64,000 nt of DNA from Dyella sp. GSA-30 (GCF_027924605.1 NZ_AP027042.1:2333524-2397523), one strand, 5' to 3'; shown: positions 38,052 to 47,410, counted from the stretch's first letter. Translations and numbers: made by a program. The notes: a model not told the origin generated them from the sequence alone.

Positions 38052-39380
38052 TTAAGCCTTAGCCGCCGGACGACGACGCGGCCGACGCTTGCGATTCCCC
38101 GCAGCATGGCTCTCGCCACCGCCACCGTTGGACTGCGCATGACCATGCGGGCGATGCGACGGCGGCTTGCCCTGACGCTGCTGCGGCTGGCGCGGTTGGC
38201 GCTGGCCCTGGGCCGGACGCGGTGCATTGGCATCCAGGCGCAGCGGCTGCGATGGGGCGTAGCCGGCGATGTCGCTGACTTCGATCTCGTCTTTCAGCAG
38301 CTTGCGGATATCGCGCAGCAGGCCGGCTTCTTCATGGCTGACCAGAGACACGGCCACGCCCTCGATGCCGGCACGGCCGGTACGGCCGATGCGATGCACG
38401 TAGTCTTCGGCGACCATCGGCAGATCGAAATTGATCACCATCGGCAGCTGGTCGATATCGATACCGCGCGCGGCGATATCGGTTGCCACCAGCACGGTGA
38501 CGCGGCCGGTCTTGAAGCCGCTGAGCGCGCGCGTACGCGCGTTCTGGCTCTTGTTGCCGTGGATGGCGGCGGAGCGCATACCGGACGTTTCCAGGAAACG
38601 TACCAGCTTGTCCGCGCCGTGCTTGGTGCGGCTGAACACCAGCGTCTGGCGACGGCTGTCCTGCGACAGCACGTGCAGCAGCAGGTCGCGCTTGCGCGAG
38701 GCGTCCACCGGATGCACGCGATGGGTGACCGTGCTCGCGACCGTGTTGGGCGGGCTGACGGACACTTCGCGCGGTTGGTGCATGAACTGCATCGCCAGCG
38801 CCTTGATCGGCGGTGCGAAGGTGGCCGAGAACAGCAGCGTTTGGCGCTTGCGCGGCACAGCGGTGAGGATGCGCTTCAACGCGGGCAGGAAGCCCATGTC
38901 GAGCATGCGGTCGGCTTCGTCCAGCACCAGCACTTCGACACCCGAAAGATCGATCGTGCGCTGCTGCATGTGGTCGATCAGGCGACCGGGCGTGGCGATG
39001 ACGATATCGACACCGCGACGCAGCGACTGGATCTGCGGGCCCATGCTGACACCGCCGAAGATCGTGGCGGTATTGATGCGCATGTGCTTGCCGTAGTCGC
39101 GCAGGCTATCGTTGACCTGTGCCGCCAGTTCGCGCGTCGGGGTCAGGATGAGCGCGCTCGGACGACGACCGACGCTGGGCGGGCGGGTCGAAAGGTGCTG
39201 CAGCAACGGCAGCGCGAACGCCGCGGTCTTGCCGGTGCCGGTCTGGGCAGCGGCGAGCAGGTCGACGCCTTCCAGTACGACCGGGATGGCAGCGGCCTGG
39301 ATGGGGGTGGGGTTGGCGTAGCCTTGGTCGGCAAGCGCACGCAACAACGCGGGCGCAAGGCCCAGCGATTCAAATGACAT
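38052..39380 (-). CDS. rhlE: DEAD-box RNA helicase RhlE
   Basis: A 442-residue helicase with [58 protein letters not shown] and [10 protein letters not shown]. It is compact, with a basic Arg/Gln/Pro-rich tail after residue 380, which fits RhlE rather than DeaD. The start MSFESLG at 39380 is preferred; the open frame extends upstream without support. It is the second DEAD helicase within 5 kb. Confidence 0.92.
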   Translation of the reverse strand: MSFESLGLAPALLRALADQGYANPTPIQAAAIPVVLEGVDLLAAAQTGTGKTAAFALPLLQHLSTRPPSVGRRPSALILTPTRELAAQVNDSLRDYGKHMRINTATIFGGVSMGPQIQSLRRGVDIVIATPGRLIDHMQQRTIDLSGVEVLVLDEADRMLDMGFLPALKRILTAVPRKRQTLLFSATFAPPIKALAMQFMHQPREVSVSPPNTVASTVTHRVHPVDASRKRDLLLHVLSQDSRRQTLVFSRTKHGADKLVRFLETSGMRSAAIHGNKSQNARTRALSGFKTGRVTVLVATDIAARGIDIDQLPMVINFDLPMVAEDYVHRIGRTGRAGIEGVAVSLVSHEEAGLLRDIRKLLKDEIEVSDIAGYAPSQPLRLDANAPRPAQGQRQPRQPQQRQGKPPSHRPHGHAQSNGGGGESHAAGNRKRRPRRRPAAKA

Positions 39381-39875
39381 GAGAGCTCCAGAGCAACTCG
39401 GAGCGTCACGAACCGCGTTGCATGTATCAAATAGGGAGGGAGGCGGCCTAAACATGAGTAGCCGTCCCGCTGAGTGTAACAGGTTTATGCTGCGGCTGCA
39501 CAAAGGTAGGACAAAATCCTTTCCGGGCCTCTGTAGCAGCGGCTTCGGTCGCTACCAGCCGTGACGTAACCGTGGGTCGCCGCTGACGAAAGCCTCGAAA
39601 TCACCTCAGTCTTGATTATCGTCATCCCGGCGCAGGCCGGGACCCAGTGGCACCGGTTTTCAGTTTTCGCGATGGAACTGACTTCTGCAGGCTCTCGCGA
39701 CAACCGATCACAACGCCACTGGGTTACTCGCTTTGCTCGCCCCTTCGGGGCCGCCCTTCGGGCGTTCTACGCGCAGGCGCTTGTCCGGCCTGCGCCGGAA
39801 TGACGAGTAGGGAGGGGTTTTTTTTGAGCTTTCCTGAGTTCGCTCCTACAAAATCAGGGAGGTTTTGTGCCTGTT
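39381..39875. repeat. Intergenic repeat region with a split REP unit
   Basis: About 495 bp without a gene. It holds a decayed CTTCGGTCGCTACC...GTGACGTAACCGTGGGTCG unit (39529-39597), a REP unit at about 39620-39651 (CGTCATCCCGGCGCAGGCCG), and an inverted partner split into 39715-39724 and 39784-39804 by a 59-bp insert containing two small TTCG-loop hairpins. Confidence 0.75.
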
Positions 39876-40529
39876 TTACCGGCGGGCGACGATCAGGTAG
39901 CTGTTATACGGCGTACGCCCGTGCAGCGAGGTAATGGCGACCTTCAGCCCATGCCGCTCCAGCGGCCCGCGAATCTCCTCGGCGCTCGGATAGTGCTGGG
40001 CGCCAACCGGGATCCATCCTGAGTTCTTCAGGAAGAATTCCTCCACCCGGGTCGCATGGAAACGCCAGCTCGGTTCGCGCAGTACGTTGCGGATGATCAG
40101 GATCCCGTCCTCGGCCAGATGCATCATGGCCGTGGCCAGCAGGTCCGACTGCCGCTCCCGCGGTAGGTAATGCAGGATATCGAGCAGGACGACATGACCG
40201 TCGTGCGGTGGCAGGCTGGCGGCATCGGCGTGATGCAGTTCGATGTCGCGCGACAGTCCGCCGCGCTCGATCGCCTGCCTTGCCGCGTCGATCTTGCGCT
40301 CGTCGTGATCGACGCCGACATAGCCCGGCAGCGCATCGGTGGCGTGGAGAAAATGCGCAAGCAGACCCAAACCGCAGCCGATATCCAGCACCGGCAAGGG
40401 CGAGCCATCGAGTAGTTCGCGTGTGGCCGCGTAGGCCGGATCGTAGGCAAGCTTCCAGCGTGCGTGCAGACGCTGGCCAGAAGTCGGAAACCGTTTGGCG
40501 ATCAGGCGTCGTGTCGAAACATCGATCAT
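39876..40529 (-). CDS. Class I SAM-dependent methyltransferase
   Basis: A 217-residue protein with SAM motif I VLDIGCGLGLLAHFL, motif II region GYVGVDHDERKIDAA and VVLLDILHYLP. The target is unknown. The start at 40529 (MIDVSTRRLIAKRF) was chosen by the look of the N-terminus; an in-frame ATG at 40601 would add 24 residues. It is divergent from the MFS transporter gene. Confidence 0.85.
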   Translation of the reverse strand: MIDVSTRRLIAKRFPTSGQRLHARWKLAYDPAYAATRELLDGSPLPVLDIGCGLGLLAHFLHATDALPGYVGVDHDERKIDAARQAIERGGLSRDIELHHADAASLPPHDGHVVLLDILHYLPRERQSDLLATAMMHLAEDGILIIRNVLREPSWRFHATRVEEFFLKNSGWIPVGAQHYPSAEEIRGPLERHGLKVAITSLHGRTPYNSYLIVARR

Positions 40530-40660
40530 TCGCCCAGCATGCCCAAGCAGTCGTAAGCGGAGCGTTGTTTTTTCGCTTGCCGTTCGCGTGCCGCCAACCA
40601 TGTCGCAGCCATCGCCAAAGTGCTAGCCTCCGGCGGTCCAAGTCGCAAGAAGGGATGTTG

Positions 40661-41899
40661 ATGTCGTTTCTGTCACCTCTGCGCGAGCTCAATCATGAGC
40701 AACGCCACACGGTACTGGCCAGCTTTCTCGGCTGGACCCTCGACGCCTTCGACTACTTTCTGCTGACCTTCGTCATCGTCGGTATTTCCGACGAATTCAA
40801 GGTGTCGCCGTCGGAAGTGACCTATGGTCTGTTTCTTACGTTGGCCGCGCGCCCGATCGGTGCACTGCTGTTTGGACGTCTGGCCGACCGTTTCGGACGT
40901 CGCCCGATCCTGATGCTCGACGTGATCCTGTTTTCGGCCTTCGAATTGGCCACTGCATTCGCGCCTTCGCTGACCGTACTGCTGGTACTGCGCTTCCTGT
41001 TCGGCGTGGCGATGGGCGGCGAGTGGGGGCTTGGTGCTTCCCTGGCGATGGAGTCGGTGCCGCCCAAGGCGCGCGGCCTGGTTTCCGGCCTGCTGCAAAG
41101 CGGCTATCCCTGCGGCTTCTTTCTCGGAGCCCTGGCCAACTGGCTGCTGATCGACCATATCGGTTGGCGCGGCTTGTTCGTGGTGGGTGCGGTACCGGCC
41201 TTGCTGGTGCTCTACATCCGCCGTTCGGTCCCCGAGTCGCCGGTCTGGGAGGCGAGCAAGGCCGAGCATGGCAAGCGCAGCCTGGTCGAGTCGATGCGTG
41301 GCCACTGGAAGCTGGCGATCTACATGACCTTGCTGATGGCCGCGTTCAACATGTTCAGCCATGGCTCGCAGGACCTTTATCACACCTTCGAAGAGAAGAG
41401 CCTGCACCTGCCGACCGGCTCGGGTGCGGCTTTCATGCTGGTGGCCATGCTCAATCTGGGTGCGATGTTCGGGGGCCTGTTCTTTGGAGCCTGGTCCGAA
41501 CGTATCGGCCGGCGCCGGGCGATGGTGATCGCGGCCTTGCTGGCGATCCCGGTGATTCCGCTATGGGTGCACGGTGGTTCGTTGTTGCTGCTGGCGATCG
41601 GCGCCTTCCTGATCCAGGTGATGGTGCAGGGCGCCTGGGGCGTGGTGCCGACCCATCTGAACGAGCTATCGCCCGATGGCGTGCGCGGCACCCTGCCGGG
41701 CTTTGCCTACCAGATCGGCAACCTGCTGGCCGCCTATACCGGCAATGCCCAGCTCCTCATCGCCGACTGGCATGGCGGCGACCTGGCTTTTGCCATGGGG
41801 CTGTGGATCGCCGTGGTCGCGGTCGTCCTGGCCTTGCTGGCCGGGTTCGGCCCGGAGGCCCGTGGCGTGGGCTTTGGCCGGGCCAAGCCATCCCCTTGA
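40661..41899 (+). CDS. Major facilitator superfamily transporter (organic acid/sialate:H+ type)
   Basis: A 412-residue protein with twelve predicted helices. FLGWTLDAFDYFLLTFVI in helix 1, GRLADRFGRRP in loop 2-3 and RFLFGVAMGGEWG in helix 4 match the metabolite:H+ symporters of the lactate/sialate (SHS) and aromatic-acid groups. A monocarboxylate substrate is plausible but not proven. The ATG at 40661 follows AAGAAGGG; ATG 40655 is also in frame. Confidence 0.85.
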   Translation: MSFLSPLRELNHEQRHTVLASFLGWTLDAFDYFLLTFVIVGISDEFKVSPSEVTYGLFLTLAARPIGALLFGRLADRFGRRPILMLDVILFSAFELATAFAPSLTVLLVLRFLFGVAMGGEWGLGASLAMESVPPKARGLVSGLLQSGYPCGFFLGALANWLLIDHIGWRGLFVVGAVPALLVLYIRRSVPESPVWEASKAEHGKRSLVESMRGHWKLAIYMTLLMAAFNMFSHGSQDLYHTFEEKSLHLPTGSGAAFMLVAMLNLGAMFGGLFFGAWSERIGRRRAMVIAALLAIPVIPLWVHGGSLLLLAIGAFLIQVMVQGAWGVVPTHLNELSPDGVRGTLPGFAYQIGNLLAAYTGNAQLLIADWHGGDLAFAMGLWIAVVAVVLALLAGFGPEARGVGFGRAKPSP

Positions 41900-41943
41900 G
41901 CGGGTGCTAGAATCCCCGGTTTGATCTATCTAAGAGATACGCA

Positions 41944-42429
41944 ATGAAGGCTGGCAAGGATAAGGTCGTCTCGCTGCACTACACCCTGACGGTGGACGGC
42001 GAAAAGGTGGAAAGTTCGCTCGATCGCAACGAGCCGCTGTGGGTTCTGCTTGGCCACGGCCAGCTGATTCCGGGCCTGGAAAAGGCACTGGAAGAGCATG
42101 AGGCCGGTGAGTCGTTGCAGGTGGACGTGGCGCCGGTCGACGGTTACGGCGAACGCCAGGACGGCCAGATTCAGCGCGTGCCGAAGAAATACTTCCAGAA
42201 CGGCGCCAAGCTCAAGGTCGGCGACACCACCGTGCTGGCGCTCAAGCAGGGCGGCCACCGCGTGGTCACGGTGCACAAGGTCGGCATGAGCACCATCGAC
42301 GTGGACTTGAACCACCCGATGGCCGGCAAGGCGCTGCACTTCGATGTCACGATCAACGAAGTGCGCGACGGCACGGAAGAAGAGATCCAGCACGGTCATG
42401 CCCATCCGCCGGGTGCGGACGCGCATTGA
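41944..42429 (+). CDS. slyD: FKBP-type peptidyl-prolyl isomerase SlyD
   Basis: A 161-residue protein: FKBP core split by the IF insert (residues about 70-125), with VSLHYTLTVDGE, GHGQLIPGLEKAL and the C-terminal HFDVTINEVRDGTEEE. SlyD is a folding helper and nickel chaperone. The C-terminal tail is short (HGHAHPPGADAH), so metal binding would be limited compared with E. coli. A strong shared terminator follows. Confidence 0.92.
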   Translation: MKAGKDKVVSLHYTLTVDGEKVESSLDRNEPLWVLLGHGQLIPGLEKALEEHEAGESLQVDVAPVDGYGERQDGQIQRVPKKYFQNGAKLKVGDTTVLALKQGGHRVVTVHKVGMSTIDVDLNHPMAGKALHFDVTINEVRDGTEEEIQHGHAHPPGADAH

Positions 42430-42465
42430 TACCAAACCGCTGCCTGCGGTAGCCGGTGAGGAGTC

Positions 42466-42496
42466 AGAAGGCCCGCCATGAGCGGGCCTTCTTTTT
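42466..42496. terminator. Bidirectional terminator between slyD and ohr
   Basis: AGAAGGCCCGC and GCGGGCCTTCT form an 11-bp stem with a CATGA loop; TTTTT follows on the plus strand. It lies between convergent genes. Confidence 0.9.
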
Positions 42497-42501
42497 ACGG
42501 C

Positions 42502-42930
42502 TCACACCAAAGAAATGTCCACGTCCACATTGTTCCGTGTCGCATGCGAATACGGACAGATATCGCGATGTGCCGTGTCCACCAGTTCCTGCGCAACAGC
42601 ACGATCGATGCCCGGCAGGCTGACCTCGAGTTTCACCGCGATACCGAAGCCGGTGGGTTTGCGCGGGCCGATACCGACATGCGCGGTCACCGATGCCTCT
42701 TTCAGCGCGACTTTCTTCTCGCGGGCGACAAAGCGCACCGCGCCTTCGAAGCAGGCCGCGTAGCCGGCCGCGAACAACTGCTCGGGATTGCTGCCGGCAC
42801 CGCCGGGACCGCCCATTTCCTTAGGGATGCGCAGGTCGAAATCCAGTACGCCGTCGCTGCTATGGATATGCCCCTCACGACCGCCCTTGGCGGTGGCAGT
42901 GGCGGTGTAGACGATCTTTTCGATGCTCAT
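42502..42930 (-). CDS. ohr: Organic hydroperoxide resistance protein Ohr
   Basis: A 142-residue OsmC/Ohr-family peroxidase. The two redox Cys are in GYAACFEGA and DICPYSHATRNN; GREGHIHSSDGVLDFDLRIPKEMGG is the usual N-terminal part. It reduces organic and fatty-acid hydroperoxides using lipoylated or thiol donors. No OhrR-type MarR regulator is next to it, unlike in Xanthomonas. Confidence 0.94.
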   Translation of the reverse strand: MSIEKIVYTATATAKGGREGHIHSSDGVLDFDLRIPKEMGGPGGAGSNPEQLFAAGYAACFEGAVRFVAREKKVALKEASVTAHVGIGPRKPTGFGIAVKLEVSLPGIDRAVAQELVDTAHRDICPYSHATRNNVDVDISLV

Positions 42931-43004
42931 GGTGTTCGCTCCGTGACGGGGAAAACCCTGAGTCTTGCGGTGTGGCCGATAAGAAAGCGTGATCGACGAG
43001 TGCC

Positions 43005-43817
43005 TTACTCGGCCGGGAAGCAGGCCGTTGCCGGGGAGACCGATGTGAGTCGTACGACGCCGTTGCCGTCAACGACCGCTTCCACGTCGTAGGTGATCAC
43101 GGTGGGGTTGCTTGCTACAGCGACTTTGTCGGCAGCCGTGGCTTGCTGTTCCTGTTCGGCGTAGGTCTTGCTGCAGTCGGGCGGTGTGGCCTGTGTCAGC
43201 CCGAGTGTCTGGCGGACGAGATTCCAGCAGACGGTGGGAGCCGACCGCAGCGAGCAGGGCGCCTGGAAGTTGCTGTGGTAACGCATGAGCAAGGGATACG
43301 GCGGTAGCGTGATGCGGGGATCGGTACCGCGTGTGCTGGCGGGTGTCAGCCGTTGCAGCGCGAGGAATTGCTCATCGGACATGTTGCCTGTGTGGAGCCG
43401 CTGCCCGTTGTCGGCGTTGAAGACGGCAAAGCCGGTGCCGCCGTTGATGCTGTCGGCGGCCTGGAAAAAAACATAGTTCCCTTTCACGCCCCAGAAATAG
43501 CCGCTCCAGTCCTGGATCGACTGTTCGTCCTTGGCGGGTTTCTCGATGCAGGGTGGTGCGGTGTGGTCGGTTGCGATCGGGGCGATGGCCAGTTGTTCGG
43601 CGCCTTTCTCTCCGCGGTCGACCTGCTTGACCATGAAGCGTGGGTAATACCAGCAGGTCAGTATGGGTTTGGCGCCGGGCACGTCCGGATTGGCCGGCAA
43701 CGGAACCCGGGTTTCTCGTGCGGGCTTATCGAAGAAGGTCGGCGTGCCTGCCCAGGCGGTCATCGTGCCGGTCATCAAGCAAAGCAGTACGAGCCATATC
43801 GACGCGGATATTTTCAT
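43005..43817 (-). CDS. Secreted protein of unknown function
   Basis: A 270-residue protein with a signal peptide (MKISASIWLVLLCLMTGTMTAWA) and several Cys (CWYYPRF, APPCIEK, APCSLR, VCWNL, DCSKTY, TACFPAE) that could form disulfides. I do not recognise a family. The start at 43817 was chosen for the signal; the open frame extends 32 codons further. It lies downstream of the NlpC/P60 gene on the same strand with about 50 nt between and may be co-transcribed. Confidence 0.7.
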   Translation of the reverse strand: MKISASIWLVLLCLMTGTMTAWAGTPTFFDKPARETRVPLPANPDVPGAKPILTCWYYPRFMVKQVDRGEKGAEQLAIAPIATDHTAPPCIEKPAKDEQSIQDWSGYFWGVKGNYVFFQAADSINGGTGFAVFNADNGQRLHTGNMSDEQFLALQRLTPASTRGTDPRITLPPYPLLMRYHSNFQAPCSLRSAPTVCWNLVRQTLGLTQATPPDCSKTYAEQEQQATAADKVAVASNPTVITYDVEAVVDGNGVVRLTSVSPATACFPAE

Positions 43818-43870
43818 GACCTTCCCGTGGTTTTCCGAGGCCGCGCGCAGCTTGTCAGCGTCAACGACGA

Positions 43871-44443
43871 TCAATCGAGCAGGCGCTTGCCATAAGCAAA
43901 ATGGTCGCGCCAATACGGCCCATCGATATCGTCCAATCGCACGGTGCCACCGCTATTGGGTGCATGCACGAAACGCCCTTTGCCAACATAGACGCCGACG
44001 TGACTGATGCCGCCGCTGCTGGCGAAAAACACCAGATCGCCGCTGGCCAGGTCGGTCATGCTCTTGACCTTGACGCCATTCATGACGGACATATCGCGCG
44101 AGGTGCGCGGCAACATCAGGCCGGCGGCATTGCGGTAGATATAGTCGACCAGCCCCGAGCAATCAAAGCCGCCATCGGGCGTGTTGCCGCCCCAACGATA
44201 CGGTGTGCCGACCAGCGCGATGGCGCGAAACAGCACGTCGTTGGCCGTACCCACGGCATTGGGTGCGCGTGCGGGTTCGTCGGCCAGCGACGAATGCGAT
44301 TCCTTGAACGTGGGTTGGCGTTTGCGCGGCGCGGGCGTGGAACAGGCGGCCAGGACAGCGATGGCCAGGCAAAGCACGCCGCGGAACATAAGGCGCGGCA
44401 AGGCAGGCTTGGGTGCGCAGGCGGCTGATTCCTGGTGGCGCAT
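43871..44443 (-). CDS. NlpC/P60 family cell-wall hydrolase lipoprotein
   Basis: A 190-residue protein with a lipobox-like LAACS near residue 34 and a C-terminal NlpC/P60 domain: catalytic Cys in GFDCSGLVDYIY, His in ISHVGVYVGKGRFVHAP. It would cut peptidoglycan stem peptides (endopeptidase). GAGGTT precedes the ATG at 44443; ATG 44389 would give a shorter signal. It lies 60 nt downstream of the M56 gene of a BlaI operon, so it may be part of the same response. Confidence 0.88.
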   Translation of the reverse strand: MRHQESAACAPKPALPRLMFRGVLCLAIAVLAACSTPAPRKRQPTFKESHSSLADEPARAPNAVGTANDVLFRAIALVGTPYRWGGNTPDGGFDCSGLVDYIYRNAAGLMLPRTSRDMSVMNGVKVKSMTDLASGDLVFFASSGGISHVGVYVGKGRFVHAPNSGGTVRLDDIDGPYWRDHFAYGKRLLD

Positions 44444-44503
44444 AGGACAACCTCGGCAGTAGGCGTGCCGAGGTTATCAAATCAATAAGTTATAGGGAAG
44501 TCT

Positions 44504-45724
44504 TCAGGATTTGGACGAGGCTGGGTTGGTCGGCAACTCGTTCAGATCGAACTGCACGGGGACCTGGGCATAACTTTCGATCGGCTTGCCATTACGTGTG
44601 GCGGGAGAAAAGCGCCACTGCGCAGCGGCGTCGCTGGCCGCCTTGATCAGGGCGGTGGAGGTGGTGGTGCTGTGCTTGGCGTCGTAGTCGATCGTCTTGA
44701 CCTTGCCCTGCGTGTCCACCTGAATTTTCAGCATGACCAGGCCGTGTTCCTTGTTGACGATCGATTCTTTCGGGTACGCAGGCGTAATCTTCTGATTGAA
44801 CTGGATATCCGCCGTCGCACCGTGCGCCGTATTTTGGGTGGCTGCCTGCGCCACCATTACGCTGCTGCTCATCAACAGGCCAATGACGAGATAACCGATA
44901 CGGCGACGCGAAACACTGAAAGCAACCTGCTGGATCATGAGTAACCGCTCCTTCAATTGGGGGTGGTTGAGCCACGGGGTGATGGCCGGCGCAAACGACA
45001 TGCCGGTGCTGTGCAACAAGGTGTGTGCGTACTGGCTACGCTGTTCGGGCGCGTCGCGCAGGCTGCGTTCGTCGCAGGCGAGTTCCTGGTCCAGGCGAAA
45101 GCGTGGCAACGCAAGCCATGCCAACGGGTGAAACCAGAGCAGTGCGAGCATCAGTTCGGCGATCAGGCTCCACCATGCGTCGCCACGGCGCAGATGGGTC
45201 AGCTCGTGACGTATCACGCAGGCGCGCTCGGCGGCATCGAAACGCTGGAGAAAATCCGCCGGCAGCAACAACCGGGGACGCGGCGCCCACAGCACGGCGG
45301 GGCCTTGTTCGGCGGTGCGGATACGCTCCAAAGGCAGGCCCTGCAGCATCGGTAACAGCGTTGCCGCCGTTGCCGGATCGAGCCCGCGCCCTTGCCTGAG
45401 AAGATGCACGTAGTGGACAAGCAGTCGCACGACACAGGCGGCGACACCGGCCAGCCATAGCGCGCCGAGGCCGAGCACGCTGACGGTTGCGGGCATCTCG
45501 GTAGCAAGTGCCGCAGCGCTGTCGGGCATCACGCGCAGGAGCGGCGAGGTGGTGGACAACGGTGTAGCAGGCAGCCAGGGCAACAGACAGAACAAGGGTG
45601 GCAAGGCCCAAAGCGTGAATGCCGGCGACGCGCCGAATACCTTTCGTAGCGGACGTCGCAGCAGCAGGGCGAGCAGCAACCCCAGCGTGCTCCACGGCAA
45701 CAGATGCCACAGTACGTCGTTCAT
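44504..45724 (-). CDS. BlaR1-like M56 metalloprotease with C-terminal TonB domain
   Basis: A 406-residue protein. The N-terminal two thirds form a BlaR1/MecR1-type M56 domain with membrane spans and the zinc motif HELTH (near residue 172), followed by the distal Glu in ELACDE. After a further membrane segment (about 286-305) comes a TonB-type C-terminal domain (about 315-400; ITPAYPKESI...GLVMLKIQVDTQGKV...AAQWRFSPA). The penicillin-sensor domain of classical BlaR1 is absent. It starts 1 nt after blaI, so the pair is a protease/repressor switch whose signal is unknown. Confidence 0.9.
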   Translation of the reverse strand: MNDVLWHLLPWSTLGLLLALLLRRPLRKVFGASPAFTLWALPPLFCLLPWLPATPLSTTSPLLRVMPDSAAALATEMPATVSVLGLGALWLAGVAACVVRLLVHYVHLLRQGRGLDPATAATLLPMLQGLPLERIRTAEQGPAVLWAPRPRLLLPADFLQRFDAAERACVIRHELTHLRRGDAWWSLIAELMLALLWFHPLAWLALPRFRLDQELACDERSLRDAPEQRSQYAHTLLHSTGMSFAPAITPWLNHPQLKERLLMIQQVAFSVSRRRIGYLVIGLLMSSSVMVAQAATQNTAHGATADIQFNQKITPAYPKESIVNKEHGLVMLKIQVDTQGKVKTIDYDAKHSTTTSTALIKAASDAAAQWRFSPATRNGKPIESYAQVPVQFDLNELPTNPASSKS

Positions 45725-45725
45725 C

Positions 45726-46100
45726 TCAGCGCCCCTTCTTCTCGATGTCGTCGACCAGTTTGCGCAGCTCGGCGATGTCCTTGGCCGAGAGCTTTTCGTG
45801 GCGGGTGAAATGCGCGAGCAACGGCGTCACCTTGCCGCCGAATACGCGATCGAGCAGGCTGCGGCTTTCCTGTTGTTGCCATGCTTCGCGGGTCAGCACC
45901 GGCGCGTAGATGTAACGCCGCCCGTCGCGTTCGGCCGTTACCGCGCCCTTGCCGAGCAGCCGGTTGAGCAAGGTACGTATGGTTTTCTCATGCCAGCCGG
46001 TGGGCTCGCGCAAGGCTTCGACGATCTCTTCGGATGTGCGTGGCGCGGCTTGCCACAGCACATCCATGACGCGGGCTTCGGCTTCACTGATGGTGATCAT
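45726..46100 (-). CDS. BlaI/MecI-family transcriptional repressor
   Basis: A 124-residue winged-helix repressor: ISEAEARVMDVLWQ, KTIRTLLNRLLGKGAVTAERDGRRYIYAP and a C-terminal dimer region. In classical systems it is cleaved after BlaR1 activation, which derepresses its operon. It overlaps the upstream gene by ATGA and is followed by the M56 protease. A palindrome matching BlaI/MecI dyads lies at 47391-47404 at the head of the operon. Confidence 0.93.
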   Translation of the reverse strand: MITISEAEARVMDVLWQAAPRTSEEIVEALREPTGWHEKTIRTLLNRLLGKGAVTAERDGRRYIYAPVLTREAWQQQESRSLLDRVFGGKVTPLLAHFTRHEKLSAKDIAELRKLVDDIEKKGR

Positions 46101-47410
46101 GGTGTCGTCGCATCGATATGGAGTTTGCGTTCGCTTAAAAGCCGGCCGTCGACGTCGATGGCGGTCAGGTGGTAATCGCCGGGGCTCAGGTACAGCGAAC
46201 TGACGCTGTCGGGCACCATCATGGCGACCCGGTCGGCGGGCGTGGCGTTGTCGGTTTCATTGGCGTAGCGCGCCTCGATCAGGCACGGCACCTTCTTGTC
46301 GCACAGTGCCGTCGTGATCAGGCGTGACTCGCGCCTGCCGCCCAGCGTGAGCCAGCCCGGGCGGCGACGATGGTCCATGGGCGGCAGCAACACGCTGACA
46401 TCGTGCAGACGCTTATCGGTGCTCCACACTGTGCCGTCGTGCCGGCTGACCAGCACGCTGGGGCCATCGGGATGAAAGTCGACGGTCAGCTGGCGATAGG
46501 CTTCGTTGTTGCCGCGACCGCCGATATCGCGCAATTGCGACTGATCGATCGACAGGGGCTCGATGCCGCTCAGGCGCTTGAGATGAACCGCCATCGGCAC
46601 GATGTCGCCGCCGAAGTTGCCGGTTGCCTTGTCGATATGGGCGTAGCCCGAATGCACGAATAGCCTGGCCGTCGGATCGCGCGCGAATACCCGGCGATAG
46701 AGATTGTCCGCCTGGCCCTGTTCGCGTTCGGCGGTGGAGGATCCTGGTGATTCGTACGCAACGACGATAAAGCCCAGGCGGATGGCCTCGCGTACGATCT
46801 CGCCGTAGACCGGTTCGTTCAAGTAAGGGCTTCCGCCCATCACCGGGTAGCCGCGATGCATCAGCTCGGTATCTTTGTCGTCCAGCGCTTCGGCGGCGAA
46901 ATAATTGAAGCCCAGTTTGCGCAGCCGCGGTAACAGCTCGAGCGTCAGTTCACGGGTATGCGCGTCGTGGTGCACCTCGTTGATCATGACCAGACGGCGG
47001 TCGGTGGCCAGACGGGCAATGACGTCAGCCGCATCCTCCGCCTTCCAGGAGGCGGGGCCCGGCAGTTTGACCGGTTCGATCTCCACTCGGGCGCGGTTGT
47101 CGAACGGAAAATCGTGCACCGCCTCGTCGTACAGGCCGAGCTGGTTCTCCAGTGTCGCAGCTAGTTGCTGGCCGACGATCCACTGCTTTTCGCTCAGTCG
47201 GGGCAACTGATCGGACAGGTATTTGTAGCGTGCGAGATCGTTTTTCATCGGTTCCATGTCGCTCAGCAGGTCGCGCGCCGAGCTGACGTCTCTGGCGAAC
47301 GTCGCCTGTAACGGCATGGCCCTGGCGGGTGAAGCGAACTGGCTGGCGAAAGCGATCATGGCAAGGATTACGTGTGTAGTCCGAAATGAAATTACATCTG
47401 TAATTCTCAT
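46097..47410 (-). CDS. Secreted protein with ChaN/Tiki-like domain, head of BlaI operon
   Basis: A 437-residue protein with a signal peptide (to about residue 31). The central part, LVMINEVHHDAHTRELTLELLPRLRKLGFNYFAAEAL, with VHSGYAHIDK further on, resembles the ChaN/Tiki/erythromycin-esterase superfamily (Glu-His containing, heme- or metal-binding or hydrolytic). The C-terminal 100 residues look like a separate beta domain. GGGGAG precedes the ATG at 47410. Function is not known; it is translationally coupled to blaI. Confidence 0.65.
   Translation of the reverse strand: MRITDVISFRTTHVILAMIAFASQFASPARAMPLQATFARDVSSARDLLSDMEPMKNDLARYKYLSDQLPRLSEKQWIVGQQLAATLENQLGLYDEAVHDFPFDNRARVEIEPVKLPGPASWKAEDAADVIARLATDRRLVMINEVHHDAHTRELTLELLPRLRKLGFNYFAAEALDDKDTELMHRGYPVMGGSPYLNEPVYGEIVREAIRLGFIVVAYESPGSSTAEREQGQADNLYRRVFARDPTARLFVHSGYAHIDKATGNFGGDIVPMAVHLKRLSGIEPLSIDQSQLRDIGGRGNNEAYRQLTVDFHPDGPSVLVSRHDGTVWSTDKRLHDVSVLLPPMDHRRRPGWLTLGGRRESRLITTALCDKKVPCLIEARYANETDNATPADRVAMMVPDSVSSLYLSPGDYHLTAIDVDGRLLSERKLHIDATTP
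47391..47404. promoter_or_regulatory. Putative BlaI operator (ATTACATCTGTAAT)
   Basis: A perfect 6-bp inverted repeat, ATTACA-TC-TGTAAT, similar to the TACA/TGTA dyads bound by BlaI and MecI. It lies 3 to 16 nt inside the coding sequence of the first gene of the operon, just after its start codon, near the divergent dadA promoter region. Confidence 0.6.

Noticed and set aside
39566-39590. GTAACC followed by CGAA resembling the SigF-type promoter
   Set aside because: The spacer is 15, not 16 nt, and it lies in a decayed repeat unit far from a start codon.
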